From: Cristatella mucedo
Lineage: Eukaryota; Bryozoa; Phylactolaemata; Cristatellidae
Reading direction: 5' to 3'
NCBI GenBank assembly: GCA_009760855.2
Contig: WPIO01000025.1
Location: 5,366,001 to 5,430,000, forward strand
Length of the DNA stretch: 64,000 bases
Below, piece after piece: positions 9,831 to 21,222 of the stretch. The notes under the pieces are model-generated. The model made no database searches. It saw only the letters and a list, made by a program, of their open reading frames with translations, and was not told the DNA's origin. Positions within the stretch are counted from its first letter, which is position 1; every line of letters starts with the position of its first letter. Made by a program: the position numbers and the translations under genes.

Positions 9831-11240
9831 TGGCTTTCTATAAAGTCGAAAGCTCGGCGGAGTAGGCTTAACCTGCCGCCTACCGAGCGGCGTAGCCTAC
9901 GGCCGAATGCGGTTCGATGCATGCAATAAGCAGGCCGCCGCGGAGGGAACGTTCCAAGCTCTGACTTGTTTACCATTGCTAAAGGGGGTCGTGAGTCCAC
10001 GGCGTGAATTAGAAAGAGACACGCAAATAGGGGATTTTACTGAGCTATATTCGCAAGCGCACAATGTCGCTGCTCAGTTTTTTATCTCCACACTCCTTAC
10101 AAGCTCTCAACAGCACAAGTACTCTTCCTGGGGGAATACATCCCTGCACTAGGGGCACCTATGTCTATAGTGGGGAACGACTCAAATAGACGAGCTCGAA
10201 CCGGAGATAGACCCTGACTGGAGAACCAGGGCTCCGCGTCCGCCTTAACGGCAGGAATACCTCACACACTACACTAAGCGCTCTTGCGGGGAAATTGGTC
10301 CTCGCACTTAGGCTACTTACGCCTATAGTGGGGAATGACTCAAATAGACGAGCTCGAACCGGAGATAGACCCTGACTGGAGAACTAGGGCTCCGCTTCGA
10401 CCGTGAAGGCAGATATGCCTCACACACTACCTCGAGCACTCTTGCGGAGGAAACAGGTCTCCGCATTAAGGCTACCTACGTTTTTAGTGGGGAACGACAC
10501 AAATAGACGGAGGAGCCTGAACCAACGAAATATCTAACATACCACACCGACCTACTTCTAGCTCGCATTGGCAAATCCTTATGCCGAGACACTATGTGCG
10601 CGCACACACATGCAAAACACAAAATGCGAGCTCAGACGCGATACGACCGTATTCGGTGGCGTCCACCGAATCATCCTGGCGCTGCCTCGTCCTGTCCCGC
10701 CATTCGCCGGCGAACAGCCCGCCCTTCTCCCTCGCTTTCAGAGAAATGAGTCCGGCAGCTACCGGCAACGGCATCGAAACGAAGCCGAAAAGAGAGCAGG
10801 AGCCGAAGAAAAGACGCGGAGCGAGCGTCACTCTACTCTTAATACCTAGCTGAAACAATGGGGCAAGAGCTTAGTGGTATTGGGCCCGGTACTGTGGGCC
10901 ATTACGGCAAGCAATTGACACTGTCGCTCGGCCACCGGACGGGCAACCCAGTCCAGCTTGAATGCCGAAAAGGTTCCAGACGATTCTTTTTGGACATAGT
11001 TCTGGCCGAGGTTGACAGGCCAGCAAACGTGAATAAGCCGCGCCGGCGAGTAGCAGACCAATTCTAAAAGCCGAATTACCAACTCTGGTCCCAGAGCTTC
11101 CTGGCTCGCTCTTAAGCTCTTGCTCTCTCACCTCACTTGTGTTCCTCTCTGGCTCACTGCTCCAGGACAGAAGAGTTTTTGCTCGCCGAACAGTTCTTGT
11201 TCGCGCTAAAATTAAGCCAAGGCCAGCGCGGCGTTACATT
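9830..11240. mobile_element. About 1.4 kb foreign insertion inside the gypsy RNase H region
   Basis: The gypsy protein reads up to GGWTVEDASRLRN at about 11,260 and resumes at INLAEL near 9,810. In related elements these two are only about ten residues apart. The intervening DNA holds the 159-bp tandem repeat (10,140-10,520) and unrecognised sequence. Exact ends, terminal repeats and target duplication were not resolved. Confidence 0.45.
10140..10520 (+). repeat. 159-bp tandem repeat, about 2.4 copies
   Basis: ACTCAAATAGACGAGCTCGA recurs at 10,179 and 10,337, and ATAGACGGAGGAGCC marks a diverged third start near 10,500. Between them CTGACTGGAGAAC[CT]AGGG and CCTCACACACTAC repeat with the same period. 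Confidence 0.8.
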
Positions 11241-12085
11241 TCTAAGCCGCGAGGCATCCTCCACAGTCCACCCTCCCATTCGCAAGTAGGTGTCATCATT
11301 ATGCTGCTCGGGTCGCGCCATACCTGCTCGCAAGGCGACTACAGCGCATTCCACACGCCGTACATAGGATCTTCTTTTATCACCCGCCGGCTGAACTCCT
11401 GTGCCATTCGGAGGACGTCCTAAGTAACTCTGGCATCCCACGACAGGTCATTTGAGGCTCACTTTCAGTAGATGCAGGCCGGTAGAAGCCATCCGGCAAA
11501 GGGGAAATGGCCTGTTAATTGTCCCACCATGAGAAAAGATCTCTCCGGATGGCGCTCTGAGGAAGCGGTTCAACTTCGTTATCGCTACTCCACTTATGCT
11601 CCCCTTCATGGGTATTGATATGGAGACCTAGCACACGACCTCCGACCTATTTCTTTGGGGCTTAGCTTCTTATTCGAACTGTCGTAGGGTGGAAATAAAC
11701 GTTCATTCGAGACAGTATCATTGTGGGCAATTATATTGTCCACGTATGAGTCAGTACCTTCGCGAACCTGTGGGTACATGTCAAGCACCGTATTTAAAGC
11801 GATGTTGTCATTACATTAGGCGCTACGTCTAATCCGAAACCTGGCCGTGTAAGGCAGCACCATCTACCCTGGTTGGCAAAAACTTGGTATTTCCACAGGG
11901 CAGGACAGATATGGAGCTGAAAATATGCTTTATGAAGGCCAATAATACTGACAGTGCTTTTCACGCGGTGCCACGCCCGAAGCTTGTCCCTGCAAACGTC
12001 GCCGTCGGCGGTGTGGCTAGAGACGTACTGGTTGGCTCGCGGTAGTCAAACACCGGTCTAACTTTGTCTTTACTGCCCTAGAACT
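11240..12085 (-). pseudogene. Ty3/gypsy-type reverse transcriptase, decayed
   Basis: On the - strand the text KDKVRPVFDYRE (about 12,072-12,036) is the start of a gypsy-like RT palm. VREGTDSYVDNIIAHNDTVS (about 11,765-11,705) is the catalytic YxDD box, here YVDN. RRDLFSWWGQLTGHFP (about 11,545) and VIKEDPMYGVWN (about 11,370) follow in the thumb/connection region. RT copies the element RNA into DNA. The reading frame shifts repeatedly, so this is a fossil. The second catalytic Asp of the box is replaced by Asn. Confidence 0.65.
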
Positions 12086-12610
12086 GCCATTAGCAATACA
12101 AAGTCTTCACACTCCCCCTCGGAGGGGCTGCAGCAACCTTGCGTTCCGCTGACGCCCGCAGCCCCACAGCACGCAGACACTCACTTCCGTGTCCCACTCG
12201 AAAACTGCAGCTCTCGCGGGCCTCCCTGACAATGGCGGGCTTTGCCACCATCAAAGGTGAGACCGCCCATCTGCAAGGGCAAGCTGCACCACGTGCCAAG
12301 GGCGGGCTAGCGTGCAGCGGCCGAGCCGTTAGATCACAGAGTTCTCGAGTCACAATAATGAACGAAAAAGTTACGACAGAAAAGTCTTCTTTCAAAAGCC
12401 AGCAAGACATCCTGCTTACGGATTCTGCTACGGACATCCGGTTACGAACGCGTTCTGTCTTTCGGCTCCGCTAAGCCGTAGACAGTAGAGCACAGCGACA
12501 ATTCGTAAGCATCGCAATTCAGCAGCCATTGATCCTGGCCACCATGCACGACGTCAGGCTGATGCGGGGCTAGTGCTTTAATCACCGAAACGGCCCTGCC
12601 AAATGCACCG

Positions 12611-13156
12611 TTAAGCTCGAGTCAGTTTTGCAACGAAAACTAGTACACCGTGCGATCGTCGGTTGAAGCAAGCAAAATTTAAGAGCCCGGTGGTCCGATG
12701 GAAAGCACTTGGGTTCTGCGGTTGGGCCACCTGCATCGCTCCTCGTTCAGTAGGGCATGCGAGCGTGGCTGCGCTTGCATGCTCCTTGGTCGTTGTGGAA
12801 TTCGAGCAAGCGGCGCTGCGACGACATTGACGGCAGCCTTGGGGGCGGGGGGGGGGGCAGTCGCGGGAGGTGGGGCAGCAAATCCAGAGAATGAGAGGGG
12901 CAAAATTAGTCGCGCTTACCCTAGCTCCTCGGAAAGCTAATAAATAAATGCTAATGATGGCTGACGTTGTGCATTTCTCGAGACTACAAGCGCAATCGAT
13001 TGACGAGGGTCTCCAATCTCGGATCTCAGCAGCGCGCACAGCTGCCCTCTGACTACTTGGAGATAATTCCGACAGCAAATTCGCTCTATTAATATCCAAG
13101 GTTATGAAGCTACCGTTCAGACGAGCGGCTATGCTGGGCTTCCTCTTGGCAAACAC
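12611..13156 (-). pseudogene. Possible gag-proximal open frame of the gypsy remnant
   Basis: A 181-codon - strand frame lies just upstream (in - strand sense) of the RT. It is rich in Ala/Pro/Ser with a low-complexity region encoded by the poly-G tract near 12,842-12,860. I do not recognise a domain. Position and orientation suggest gag, but this is inference from order only. Confidence 0.25.
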
Positions 13157-13159
13157 GGT

Positions 13160-13620
13160 ATGCAGTAGTCCAAGTCGGGGAATTACTGTGCGAGCCTGCC
13201 TATCGAACTCTTTCAGGGAGGAAGCAAGTGCAAAGGTCGTGCGTTTGACTTGAGACGCATGAGCTTCAAATCACAGACATGCTGACACGTTCAGTGCACA
13301 GAGATCAAAATGCATTGAACGTCTTGATCGACGAGGCCCAGAATTCAGGAACTCATGTGCTCCTCGAAACAAAGCAGTCTATGTAGAATACTCAAGCGCA
13401 TTTTTGTCCAACAGGTGAAAACCATCTATGGGCTACAGAGACACCAACGGGAATTTTCCTATAGTTAGACCCGATAAAGGCGATAGTATTCCCAAAATAG
13501 TATCGAGGTCACAATCAGGGTCGAAATTCGTTGAGGTCTTCTGCAGTTTTTAATTAATAGGAACATTCGGAGAGCCATTTCCTGTGGGTGGTTTATGAGT
13601 AAAAAAAACAGCCTTGTTCA
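13160..13620. other. No gene or repeat recognised
   Basis: Nothing that I can support as a coding exon, repeat family member or structured element. Confidence 0.35.
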
Positions 13621-13624
13621 GTCA

Positions 13625-14000
13625 AATTCTGAGGTCGAATGACATCTACCCTTGCAAGAGCCAATTCTAGCTCCTAGAAAATCAATAATAGCAGTAATCG
13701 TATCACAGATGCACAACCCAAAAAATGCTTTTGTCTATTATTACCCATCGCTTTTACCACTTCCGTGTTAGCACCTTAAATAGCTATCATTGTGTATCTT
13801 GCAGATCTCTTTTCTGGCGTCTTTGTCAAAAAGAGAGATCATAACCGAGCAGAATCGATCCCTAAGGTGACCGCATTACCTCTGGACTCATCTTGCTCAG
13901 TAACATCCCCACAATACTCCTCTCCCACAACTCTGTACAGCATCCCAATGTCTGCATTCAAGCCTGCCGTTGGTGACCTCACCTTTTAATTCCTCTCCTA
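13625..14000 (+). mobile_element. LINE-A fragment (endonuclease-RT linker region)
   Basis: ATCACAGATGCACAACCCAA and later TCCCAATGTCTGCATTCAAG align with 37,920-38,150 of the long LINE-A copy. Frequent indels break the frame. Confidence 0.65.
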
Positions 14001-14092
14001 GTTAAAGATGACCATTAGCCTTTAAGACCTTATTCCGACTGCTATATTGCTGCCATTCATAGACCTGCTGCTGTAACGTATTACCAATATAA

Positions 14093-14410
14093 TTAATAAT
14101 AATACACTTTATAAAGCGCCCTCAGAGAACTCAATCTCTTCCTAGGCGTATTACATTATCTGCAAAGGAAACACGATCGAATGGAGAGTGGTATCATGCT
14201 TGATAAACAACATGAATAACATCATTAGGGGTGAAATGCACAGAGTCAGTATGCAACTGTGGTTAGTGACATCATGCACAGTGTCAGCACACATAAGCAC
14301 ATGAAGGACGAATCAGAAAGAGAGACCCACTAAATGCTGTCATAAATAGGTGCGTTTTAAGTTCTTTTTAAATGTGGTCAAGTCAGGGGATGTCTTGAGA
14401 GGTCCTTTTC
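14093..14410 (-). mobile_element. LINE-A 3' end, reverse
   Basis: It starts with TAATAATA and AAAGCGCCCTCAGAGAACTC, the reverse complement of the LINE-A tail. It continues through the 3' UTR and the end of the ORF (reverse of GACCACATTTAAAAAGAAC). Confidence 0.85.
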
Positions 14411-14884
14411 CTTGGGTCTTGTACCAGCTCCTTTCGAAAAAGCTGTTAATAAGTCACTAAGAAAGCAATATGTGGTTTGTGTTTCTCAGTGTGCACGATT
14501 CAGATCGCTGGGAACGCCGGCACACTGCCAGTGCAAGCAGACCGGTAGTGCGCTAAACCACCCCAGGGTCTAACAGCTAGTGGCTGTGGCCTAGGGACGG
14601 GCCGGTGCCTAGCTGTGGTCTGGCGGCTGTGGTTCATCCACAGGCCAGCTTCGTTCTCCTCCCTCTAACCCACTGGGATGAGCTGTGGCTGGGAGGGAGT
14701 GAGAGCAGAGGGAACGAAGCAGAGCCTGAGAGAGCAGGTGTGTTCGGGGAGCGCTGCAGGAGCCCGCGACAATATCCGAGCTCCAGTGAGCCAGTTTCGC
14801 TGCTCTGCCTGCGCCCGCGTACGTACTCAGTCGGAAGAGCATTGTTTAATCTACTCAACACTCGACCATGAGTACTTAAGCAAC

Positions 14885-15475
14885 TTCTGCCTACTCTCCC
14901 TATTGCCGTTAGTATCAAAGACAGTAGAATGAGTAGTTGCAGACCATCTAAACTCTTAAATTGATACTTCAAAATCTAGCAAGTAAGTTCCAGTTATGTT
15001 TTCAAAATAATCATTCCACTGAGTAAGCATTGCTTATGGTGTAAATCGACCTTCTCAGAAATGCAAACTAAGGTGGAGTTTCTCTGTTGGTTTTGCTCAA
15101 TCTTTTAAAAGCACTTTAAATGACTGATCACCAAGTATTTCTCGATTACCTCTAGTATCACCTGTGCATTACTGACACTGCATTGCATGATTTTAGTCCT
15201 TTCTCAGTGAGAGACTCCAGAGCCTTGATGTTAACGTGCATAGCTCACCCGTAAGGCCAATCAAGTATGGAATAAACCAGGGGTCTGTGCTTGGTCTACT
15301 TCTTTTCACAAATGATACTCCCACTCTCCTCAACGTAATCTCTGAGCACAATCTAGGCTTCCATTTTATACAAACGACACACAGCTGCAACTGTGCATTG
15401 ATCCCTACTAGCCTTCCAATGCGTCTAACTCTCTCAACTCTCTTGCTGAATGTACTTTGCCCCTGGTCTTAGCCT
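14885..15475 (+). mobile_element. LINE-A RT fragment, part 1 (split by SINE-2)
   Basis: This is a degenerate copy of the RT region, from a CTACTCTCCCTATTGCC block to the segment after the catalytic box, matching 38,395-38,950 of the long copy. It contains internal deletions and is interrupted by the SINE-2 insertion at 15,476. Confidence 0.7.
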
Positions 15476-15638
15476 TGCCCGGGATGAGAGTGCTCGTTCT
15501 TCACTACACGGATATAGGGTTTGAGTCCTACAGTAGGCAATAAAGGATTGCACACTGCATGCGATGACGACAGCCGCCAAGGTTCTTCTGTGGCTATACA
15601 AATGAGGCTGCTGAATAAGATAACGTATTTAATTGCTG
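15476..15638 (+). mobile_element. SINE-2 copy nested in LINE-A
   Basis: The B-box-like GGGTTTGAGTCCTACAG is followed by GCAATAAAGGATTGC, GGCTATACAAATGAGGCTGC and a TGAATAAGATAA end, matching the copies at 30,480 and 62,285. LINE-A sequence continues on both sides, so this SINE inserted later. Confidence 0.7.
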
Positions 15639-15865
15639 ACGACAGTGGCACTTGGATGGCAGCAAACTTTCTCAAATCAAATGAGAACAAAACCAACTTA
15701 CTGGTTACGGAATACCTAGTGTGGCTCAGAATTGGAAAACATATCCCCTACAATCGGCACTGCCAGCCGATCTCGAGTAGCATCTGCACAAAATCTGGAT
15801 GTCCTTTTCCAAGTGACCTTTCACTAGATGACAACATTGAAAGAGTCGCAGCGCTGCCGTGAAGC
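15639..15865 (+). mobile_element. LINE-A RT fragment, part 2
   Basis: It resumes with TGGATGGCAGCAAACTTTCT and GAGAACAAAACCAACTTACT, corresponding to about 38,973-39,150 of the long LINE-A copy, and ends around the SDLSLDD segment. Confidence 0.65.
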
Positions 15866-16199
15866 CACTCACTAGTCAATGGTTGAGAAAATTACCACGT
15901 TTGATAACGCAGCCGAATACAGAACGTAGACCGTAGCAAATACGGACAAAGTATTTGCAGCAAACAGGTTCAATATATAGTATAAAATTATCACTATTGG
16001 CTGGGCAAGACTCGTGCATAACAATCTTAATGCTATTGGCTTCTCTTCAGGAACACGCTTTGATCAGCCGTAGCTGATGTGGCATTGGCCGAGTTCAATT
16101 GGTCCAGGTGCATAACATCGAGCCAATCAGTAGTGGTCTGTGGCTCTAAAAATTGACCCGGTGTCCTTAGTCAGCCAGTGCTGCGCTGCAGGTCAAGGT

Positions 16200-16640
16200 G
16201 AAACCGCCCGACATAGCATAGGCACATTGGCTTTAAAGCGGATTCCGCCAACAAACATCAGCTCCATAGTCAAGTCCGCCTACTTTCAGCTATGCAAGAA
16301 TGCACAAATTCGGGTCTACTTAGACACGGAAACTGTATCCAAGTTTGTCCACCAATTTGTTGCATTTCTTCTCGACTTGGGTGCTAGACGATGGAGGTAG
16401 AGGGCTCGAGCACTGTGGCTTATTCAAGCACCTCCTGGATAGAGAATAAGTTCTCTAAGAATGCTATACACATGAATTATATTTTTTGCCATATCCGTGT
16501 CTTCCGGCCTATGCAATCACGTGCTTACAGTTGGTGCAAAACTCTATCGTTAGGTCTATCGTGACGGTCGATGGCTCCATATCAAGCAGCGAATAGACAT
16601 AAAAGAGAGATTTTGTCATTCAATTTAGGTCCCTTCGTTC
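16200..16640 (+). mobile_element. LINE-A fragment with a SINE-1 tail inserted
   Basis: ATCAGCTCCATAGTCAAGTC and what follows match the LINE-A thumb region up to about 16,394. After the SINE-1 tail, LINE-A resumes at TGCTTACAGTTGGTGCAAAA near 16,520. All frames are broken. Confidence 0.6.
16395..16490 (+). mobile_element. SINE-1 tail inserted in LINE-A
   Basis: AGCACCTCCTGGATAGAGAA, TAAGTTCTCTAAGAATGC and TATACACATGAATTA form the SINE-1 3' end. Only the B-box-proximal part and tail remain. Confidence 0.55.
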
Positions 16641-17895
16641 CCTTAATCAGAGTGTTGATGTGAATGGACAAAGATCATCTGAAGTACCTCTAAAATATGG
16701 AGTACCTCAGGGCTCTGTGCTAGGTCCGGTCCTTTTCACCGTCTATACTCTCCCTCTCGCTGATGTGATTGCCAAGCACAATCTAGGCTTTCACTTCTAT
16801 GCGGATGACACTCAGTTGTACCTTTGCTTTGATCCCTCCCAGCCTTCGAGCACCTCAAATTCTCTCAACTCACTTGCTGCATGCATTGATGACATCCGAT
16901 CATGGATGGCAGCAAATTTTCTAAAACTAAACGATGATAAAACTAACTTACTAGTTATGGGCAAACCTAGTGTTATTCAGAAATTGGAAAGGCTGACTTT
17001 CAAAATTGGCTCTGCCAGCATATCTCCAGTTGCATCAGCTCGAAATCTAGGTGTCATATTCCAAAGCGACCTCTCGTTAGACGACCACATCAGCTCCACA
17101 GTCAAATCAGCCTATTTTCAGCTTCATAACATTGCTAAAATTAGGGCTTGTTTAGATAAGGATACCACGTCCAAGTTGGTCCATGCATTCGTGACATCTC
17201 GTCTCGACTTCTGCAACTCACTGCTTACTGGCCTACCAGCATGTGCGATCAGGCGATTGCAGCTGGTGCAAAACTCTGCAGCTAGGCTTGTCTGCCGTGA
17301 GCGTCGCAGTTGCCACATTTACTCCACTTCTCGCCGACCTGCACTGGTTACCAGTCAAGCAACGGATTGACTTCAAGGTTTTGTCGCTCACTTTTAGGTC
17401 TCTTCATTCTATGGCTCCAGCCTATCTTTCAGAGATACTACCCCCATCAGGCAAAGCATCGTACCACTCGCTTTTCGGAATCCAACAGTCTAGAAATACC
17501 TCGTACAAACCTTAAATCCTTTGGAGACCGTGCATTTAGCTCGTATGCTCCCACAGCCTGGAACTCCCTCCCGACCTGCATCAGAACATCCCCTGACCTG
17601 ACCACATTTAAAAGAAACTTAAAAACATACCTATTTAGGACAGCATTTAGTGGGTCCTTGTGATTCGTCCTCGATGTGCTTATGCGTGCTGACACTGTTC
17701 ATGCTGCCACTAACCACATTTGCATGCTGACCCAGTGCATGTAACCCCTAACCATGTTATTCATTTTGTTTGTTTTTCAAGCATGATTTTACTTACTATT
17801 CTATTGCGTATCACTTTGCAGCAAATGTAAAGCGCCTAGAAAGAGATTAAGTTCTCTGAGGGCGCTTTATCAAGTGCAATATTATTATTATTATT
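16641..17895 (+). mobile_element. LINE-A, 5'-truncated, nearly intact RT C-terminal half
   Basis: The copy begins inside the RT palm and runs to the (ATT)n end. The frame 16,660-17,370 includes YGVPQGSVLGPVLF and the catalytic box FHFYADDTQLY, characteristic of L2/CR1-clade reverse transcriptase. A single extra T near 17,317 (CACATTTACTCC against CACATTACTCC in the 37-kb copy) shifts the frame. The remaining C-terminal text continues in the next frame to about 17,660. The 3' UTR ends in the hairpin-like tail AAAGCGCCTAGAAAGAGATT and an ATT repeat. Confidence 0.9.
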
Positions 17896-17899
17896 ATTA

Positions 17900-18237
17900 T
17901 TAATCCAGCTTCCTCCTGTCCAAACTTCTTTCCAAGCAGGCTAAGCATCGTACCACCCGTTCTTCTTACTCAAGTCGTTAGCTATGCCTCGAGCCAGCCT
18001 CAAATTCTTTGGAGACCGTGCCTTCAGATAAAAATAATATTGCACTTGATAATATTGCACTTGATAAAGCGCCCTCAGAGAACTTAATCTCTTTCTAGGC
18101 GCTTTAAATTTTGGAGAAAAAGATCAAATGCTCGAAAGAATGCTACAAAAGATCAAATGCTCGCAAATATTGGACATTACTACCGACTGACGTTACGACA
18201 TCCTCCAGATCTAATGACATTTAAATAGAAGCTAATA
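17900..18237. mobile_element. Mosaic of LINE-A fragments
   Basis: 17,905-18,030 and 18,175-18,235 are + strand pieces of the ORF end (TTTGGAGACCGTGCCTTCAG; CATCCTCCAGATCTAATGAC). 18,025-18,120 is a - strand tail piece (GATAAAGCGCCCTCAGAGAA). Confidence 0.6.
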
Positions 18238-18705
18238 ATGATGATAATAATAATAATAATAATAATAATGCACTTGATAAAGCGCCTTCAGAGAACTCAA
18301 TCTCTTTCTAGACGCTTTACATTTGCTGCAAATGGAAACGCGACTGAATGGTGAGTAATATCATTCTTGATAAAAAAAAACATGAATAACATAGTTAGGG
18401 GTGACGTGCACAGGGTCAGCATGCAAGTGTGGTTAGTGGCAGCATGTGTCACGTGCATTTGCATGTGTACATGATGCGTGCATCAGCATGTGTCATACTC
18501 AGTGTCAGCACGCATAAGCACATGAAGGACGAATCACACGGACCCACTAAATGCTGTCATAAATAGGTGCGTTTTTAAGTTCTTTTTAAATGTGGTCAAG
18601 TCAGGGGATGTTGTGACGCCAGTCGGGAGTGAGTTCCAGGCTTTGGGAGCATACGAACTAAATGCACGGTCTCCAAAGGATTTGAGGTTTGTACGAGGTA
18701 GCTAA
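18238..18705 (-). mobile_element. LINE-A 3' end, reverse
   Basis: Reverse complement of the LINE-A tail, UTR and ORF end: (ATAA)n, AAAGCGCCTTCAGAGAACTC, and ending near GGTCTCCAAAGGATTTGAGG. A short duplicated GCATGTG stretch lies near 18,440-18,500. Confidence 0.85.
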
Positions 18706-18709
18706 AAAG

Positions 18710-18900
18710 TCACCCATTCTTCACACCACATGCACGGTCCCGGTGAACTGTCTTTGGTAGGCTTATGCATGATGGTACTGTGCATTTTGTCGCCAACCAT
18801 GTTTGCTTGCTTCCTTTACAGCTTATGAATAGTGACTCGAAATAGAGTTATTTCTCCAATGGCGCTTTAAAATAATGTTAGTATTATAATTAGTTTTTCG
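18710..18900 (+). mobile_element. Old LINE-A 3' UTR fragment
   Basis: TAGGCTTATGCATGATGGTA..., then GAATAGTGACTCGAAATAG and GGCGCTTTAAAAT, are a diverged + strand LINE-A end. Confidence 0.45.
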
Positions 18901-18984
18901 TTTTTCCCAATAGAAGGTGCGTGATGACATCCCGAAAACGACCCACTTTCTCATTCTGACTCCGGCCGTACACTTCTATTGTAC

Positions 18985-19095
18985 ATTTCTCCCGGAAAGC
19001 AAATATATCTTACCTGTCACAGCGCACTGTGTTGAAAGTGCAATCAAATCCTTTCAACCAATCGCGAACGTACAATCGCAAGCAATGAACGGCAA
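18985..19095 (-). repeat. Satellite-like unit, reverse
   Basis: CAGCGCACTGTGTTGAAAGT, CCAATCGCGAACGTACAATC and GAACGGCAATCGACAGCAA are the reverse complement of the unit at 26,590-26,690. Confidence 0.65.
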
Positions 19096-19310
19096 TCGAC
19101 AGCAAGGTACATGCACACGAAGGACGAATCGCAAAGACCCATCAAAAGCAGTAATAAAAAAGTGCGTTTTAAGCTCTTTTTAATGTCGTCACGCCAGGGG
19201 ACATTGTGACGTGCGTCGGTAGTGAGTTCCAGGCTTTGGGGCATAGGAAGTAAAGGCACAGTCTCCAACGATTTTGAGCTTCGAACGAGGTATGGCTACA
19301 CGATTCGAGT
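19096..19310 (-). mobile_element. LINE-A 3' fragment, reverse
   Basis: GAAGGACGAATCGCAAAGAC, GTGAGTTCCAGGCTTTGG and GTCTCCAACGATTTTGAG are the reverse of the LINE-A ORF end and UTR. Confidence 0.65.
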
Positions 19311-21085
19311 CAGAACAGCGGCTTGTACGATTCTTCGCCTGGTGGGGGAGTAATTCCGATAGGTAGGCCCGAAGCTAACAGCGCTGGGATGTGGAGTCGC
19401 TTTTCACGGTGTCTCGATCGCACCTGGGAGCCTGCCAGCTCCGGCCTATTCACGCGATATTTGATTAATGGCTCACGAACAACGATCCATAAACGCCCAT
19501 TAAGAATGGGCCATTATTCTAGCCGGGCTTACGTCGTTTTTTGGCCCGGGAGAGACCTGTGCCTCAGCAACGTCGGATACTGTCGTAGTGTAATGAGCGC
19601 TTCGGCGAGCGCAACTTTTATTATCGCGCGCATTCGAAGATTGCCTGCTCGAGCGAATCCAGCAATGTACTTGCATTTTCCAGGTCTCGGCCGGTAGGCC
19701 TCTCGCTTCCGCTGCCTTCCGAAAGTGGCTGCCCTTGGTCCCCCGTCGTTTCTCATCTATTCAGCTACTCTCGAGCGAAATCAAGCGGCCTTTCTTTTCG
19801 CTCCCATGCCGAAGGCGCCTGGCTATACTTATTCTTCGACGCCTAATGGTTTTAAGCCTAGTGCACATACAGTTTTGAACACCGCACAGCAGCGGCTCCT
19901 GAACCGCACAAGTCCCCGCCACAGAACGCAGGCAGGTGCTGAATGGGTGTTACTCGTTGTAGACGCTTGAAAAATACTGCTGTGGAAGCCGGTGCCTCAA
20001 AGTGCGACTAACGAATCGCTGGTGGCATGCAGGGACGATGGCATGCAGCGACGATACATATGCGTATACCGACGGCAGCGGAGCACAGCAGAACTACAGG
20101 GCTCTCGTCGCCTCGTCGTAGAAGGCGCTACGTATCGTTGACATAGACCGGTCATTTCTATTGCCGCACAGATAGGCGAACGCGTGTGCGCAGCATCAGC
20201 CCCAGCGTACAGCGTACCCACTTCTGAGCCCGAAGTTCAGCTCTCGCGTTGGAAGCCCCGACGTACGAGTCACTCGTTCGGAGCCAAAACTCGCACGCAC
20301 TGACCTTTTCGTGCTGCCTAACCACGTAGGCTAGCGATCGCGGACTCCAAGCCGCCGTAATTCAGGAGGCGCCAAGCATCTCAAGCGCTGCCAATCAGTA
20401 AGTAACTACTCGCGCATGCGAGCGCTTGAATGCGATCGAAGCCGTCAGCGTCACGCTGGCTGCATCTCGGTGCTCGACGAGAAATTCGTCCAGCGAGCGA
20501 CGAAGCCAGCGATAACGTGGCTGCTCACGTCGCGGTCTGATAATCAGCGGCGGAGCACGGAGCCGACGCTCGGGCGAGCGCGATTAAACGTGGATTTGAC
20601 GAGAGGAGCTCGCATTCAATCTCCGCCTGTCAGCTGTGACAAGTGCAGGCTAGTGCTCCGCGGCACTCGGAGCAGCACGGACCGGCTTAACTGCCGCATC
20701 CGGGACATGTCTGCAGCAGTCGTCTAGGCAGACGGGTCACATTCAGTCGGCGCTCCCATTTGGTTTCTGCATAGCGCTCGTGTTGCTTGCTCGCTCGCTG
20801 TTGCTTCTGTCAGACATTTCTAACGCTCGTGCCGAAGCGCTGCAGCCAGCGTCTTGGATTATTTTAGTAATCTCCGAAAGACCAGCTAGCATTTCGTGCA
20901 GTAAAAGTCCTCAGGTTAATGGTTGGCTTAAAGCAGTTGTATGAGGATGATCTTGGCATTGCGAAGGGCATAGTAGATTCAACAGGTTTATTTGCATAGC
21001 AACAGAAGAGCCTTTGCAGTTATCGCCCCCCCCCATTTGTACCACCACTAAACGACTTGCGGCTGCAGAAATCAGAGCGGTGACC
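19311..21085. other. GC-rich, CpG-rich stretch without a recognised gene
   Basis: Open frames of 75-124 codons occur on both strands, but none shows a known domain. Composition is richer in CpG than the LINE-filled flanks. I cannot assign it. Confidence 0.3.
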
Positions 21086-21087
21086 GC

Positions 21088-21222
21088 GGTCTTGAATTGA
21101 TGGCCCAGGTGTAAGGTTTAACCTTTACCTATCGAGGTCATAGGTTCACGCCTGCGGCATGTGCGAGGCGCCTGGATAGAGATTATGTTCCGTCAGGGAG
21201 CTATAGCCAATTAATAATATTT
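21088..21222 (+). mobile_element. SINE-1 copy
   Basis: TGGCCCAGGTGTAAGG (A-box-like), GGTCATAGGTTCACGCC (B-box-like) and GGCGCCTGGATAGAGATTAT (tail) are present. Confidence 0.65.

Noticed and set aside
12842-12860. Poly-G run as a telomeric or switch-like repeat
   Set aside because: A single short homopolymer-rich run with no periodic unit.
16660-17370. Host gene encoding a reverse transcriptase
   Set aside because: It is part of a 5'-truncated LINE-A ending in its own tail and ATT repeat; the same applies to 21,476-22,612 and 37,309-39,546.
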